This document shows positions 5,860-6,497 of a DNA stretch of 6,497 nucleotides, one piece after another. The first letter of the stretch is position 1. Each line of letters opens with the position of its first letter. Position numbers and translations under genes: made by a program. This stretch comes from Cryomorphaceae bacterium (GTDB lineage Bacteria > Bacteroidota > Bacteroidia > Flavobacteriales_G > Salibacteraceae), in contig PXEK01000309.1 in assembly GCA_003564735.1 (NCBI GenBank), positions 1-6,497 of the forward strand, written 5' to 3'. The notes below the pieces were generated by a model. It did not search any database. It was given only the letters and a program-made list of their open reading frames with translations, and was not told the DNA's origin.

Positions 5860-5867
5860 TACTTTTG
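5860..5867 (+). promoter_or_regulatory. Bacteroidota -7 promoter element for the Nif3-family gene
   Basis: TACTTTTG matches the Bacteroidota -7 consensus TAnnTTTG exactly. A TTTG at 5840-5843 may be the -33 box, but its 16-nt spacer is a little shorter than usual. The element lies 23 nt before the ATG at 5891 and just after a terminator, where a promoter is needed. The start of transcription would be a few bases downstream, leaving a short leader. Confidence 0.55.
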
Positions 5868-5890
5868 AACATCCAAGAATAACATGAAAA

Positions 5891-6497
5891 ATGAAAGTAA
5901 AAGAAGTAGTTCACTACATTCAACAATTGGCTCCTTTTCAGTACGCTGAAAACTACGACAACAGCTCATTACAATTGGGGAATCTCGAAAAAGATGTGAC
6001 GGGTATTTTGTGCTCACTTGATTGTACTGAACAAGTTTTAGATGAGGCCATAGAAACAAAAAGTAACGTGGTGGTGTGTCACCCCCCTGTACTTTTCAAG
6101 GGACTCAAAAACATAACCGGTTCAAATTACGTGGAACGCACTGTAATCAAGGCTATAAAAAATGACGTAGCCATTATCGCTGCGCATACTAACCTAGACA
6201 ATGTGAAAACCGGCGTTAACCGGGTTATTTGCGACCGATTAGAGTTACAAAATCCACGCATATTGAGTCCAAAAAGCGGAATTTTGGAAAAAATCGTTGT
6301 TTTTTGCCCCATTGATGATGCCGGTGACGTGAAAACAGCCATGTTTGATGCAGGTGCCGGCTCTATTGGTGAATACGACTGTTGCAGTTTTAACACTGTA
6401 GGAAAAGGGACTTTTAGAGCCGGAGAAAACACCAATCCGCACGTGGGCAATAAAAACGAACTCCATACAGAGGAGGAAATCAAAGTGGAGGTCATTG
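5891..6497 (+). CDS. Nif3/YqfO-family dinuclear metal-binding protein, 5' part only
   Basis: The frame is open to the right edge: 202 whole codons of an expected 360-370. The family (also labelled GTP cyclohydrolase 1 type 2 / YbgI) forms ring-shaped oligomers with a two-metal site; its cellular role is poorly settled. Visible marks are AENYDNSSLQLG (19-30, usually ENxDNxGLxxG), HPPVLFKGL (64-72), VIKAIKND (85-92) and AAHTNLDNV (97-105), the last with metal ligands H99 and D103. From about 133 the sequence enters the PII/CutA-like insert domain of the long form (KIVVFCP, GAGSIGEYDCCSF). The usual HHP motif reads HPP: H64 is kept but the next metal-binding histidine is P65. ATG 5891 is chosen because it starts the family's N-terminus; the ATG at 5884 is in another frame. 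The promoter is probably at 5860-5867. Confidence 0.9.
   Translation, partial: MKVKEVVHYIQQLAPFQYAENYDNSSLQLGNLEKDVTGILCSLDCTEQVLDEAIETKSNVVVCHPPVLFKGLKNITGSNYVERTVIKAIKNDVAIIAAHTNLDNVKTGVNRVICDRLELQNPRILSPKSGILEKIVVFCPIDDAGDVKTAMFDAGAGSIGEYDCCSFNTVGKGTFRAGENTNPHVGNKNELHTEEEIKVEVI

Noticed and set aside
5884..5886. ATG at 5884 as the start of the Nif3-family gene
   Set aside because: It is in a different frame from the conserved protein.
5859..6059. Minus-strand 66-codon frame over the Nif3 promoter and 5' end
   Set aside because: It overlaps the promoter and the conserved start of the Nif3-family gene and shows no family motif.
6127..6495. Minus-strand frames opposite the Nif3-family gene (122 and 73 codons)
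   Set aside because: Antisense shadows of a well-conserved coding frame; neither product resembles a known protein.

Overview
The window looks like chromosomal housekeeping DNA from a member of the Bacteroidota, probably Flavobacteriia-like. Four things point there: a fused LpxC-FabZ protein, which is characteristic of this phylum; AT-rich gene starts with little or no Shine-Dalgarno sequence; a TAnnTTTG-type -7 promoter element; and several lipoproteins with short N-terminal signal peptides. All seven supported genes lie on the + strand. The order or species cannot be fixed from this sequence alone.

Layout. Positions 1-887 are the 3' part of the lpxC/fabZ fusion, whose start lies outside the window. 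It is followed after 4 nt by lpxA (892-1668), so the early lipid A steps and the hydroxyacyl dehydratase of fatty acid synthesis sit in one operon. Next, 7 nt downstream, is a stand-alone ABC ATPase (1676-2299) with an atypical Q-loop and no permease in view. Its stop overlaps the start of menA (2296-3198, menaquinone prenyltransferase) as ATGA. A lipoprotein non-specific DNA/RNA endonuclease (3228-4082) starts 29 nt after menA and may end the transcription unit.

A 300-nt non-coding stretch (4083-4382) holds an imperfect direct repeat, an unusually GC-rich 60-nt core with a short inverted repeat, and weak promoter candidates. It is followed by two tandem FKBP-type peptidyl-prolyl isomerase lipoproteins (4383-5093 and 5095-5790). 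They are clear paralogues, about 68% identical over the catalytic domain by hand count, and share an exact 23-nt block across their stop codons. A strong rho-independent terminator (5797-5826) closes that pair. A perfect -7 element (5860-5867) then precedes a Nif3/YqfO-family gene (5891 onward) that runs off the right edge and appears to lack one of the usual metal-binding histidines.

The theme is the cell envelope: lipid A precursor synthesis, fatty acid dehydration, lipoprotein folding helpers, a surface or periplasmic nuclease, and the membrane quinone pool. I see no phage, insertion sequence, CRISPR array, RNA gene or toxin-antitoxin pair, and no convincing new multi-gene system. The points most worth a second look are the Nif3 metal-site substitution, the FKBP duplication with its conserved terminal block, and the structured 4083-4382 spacer.
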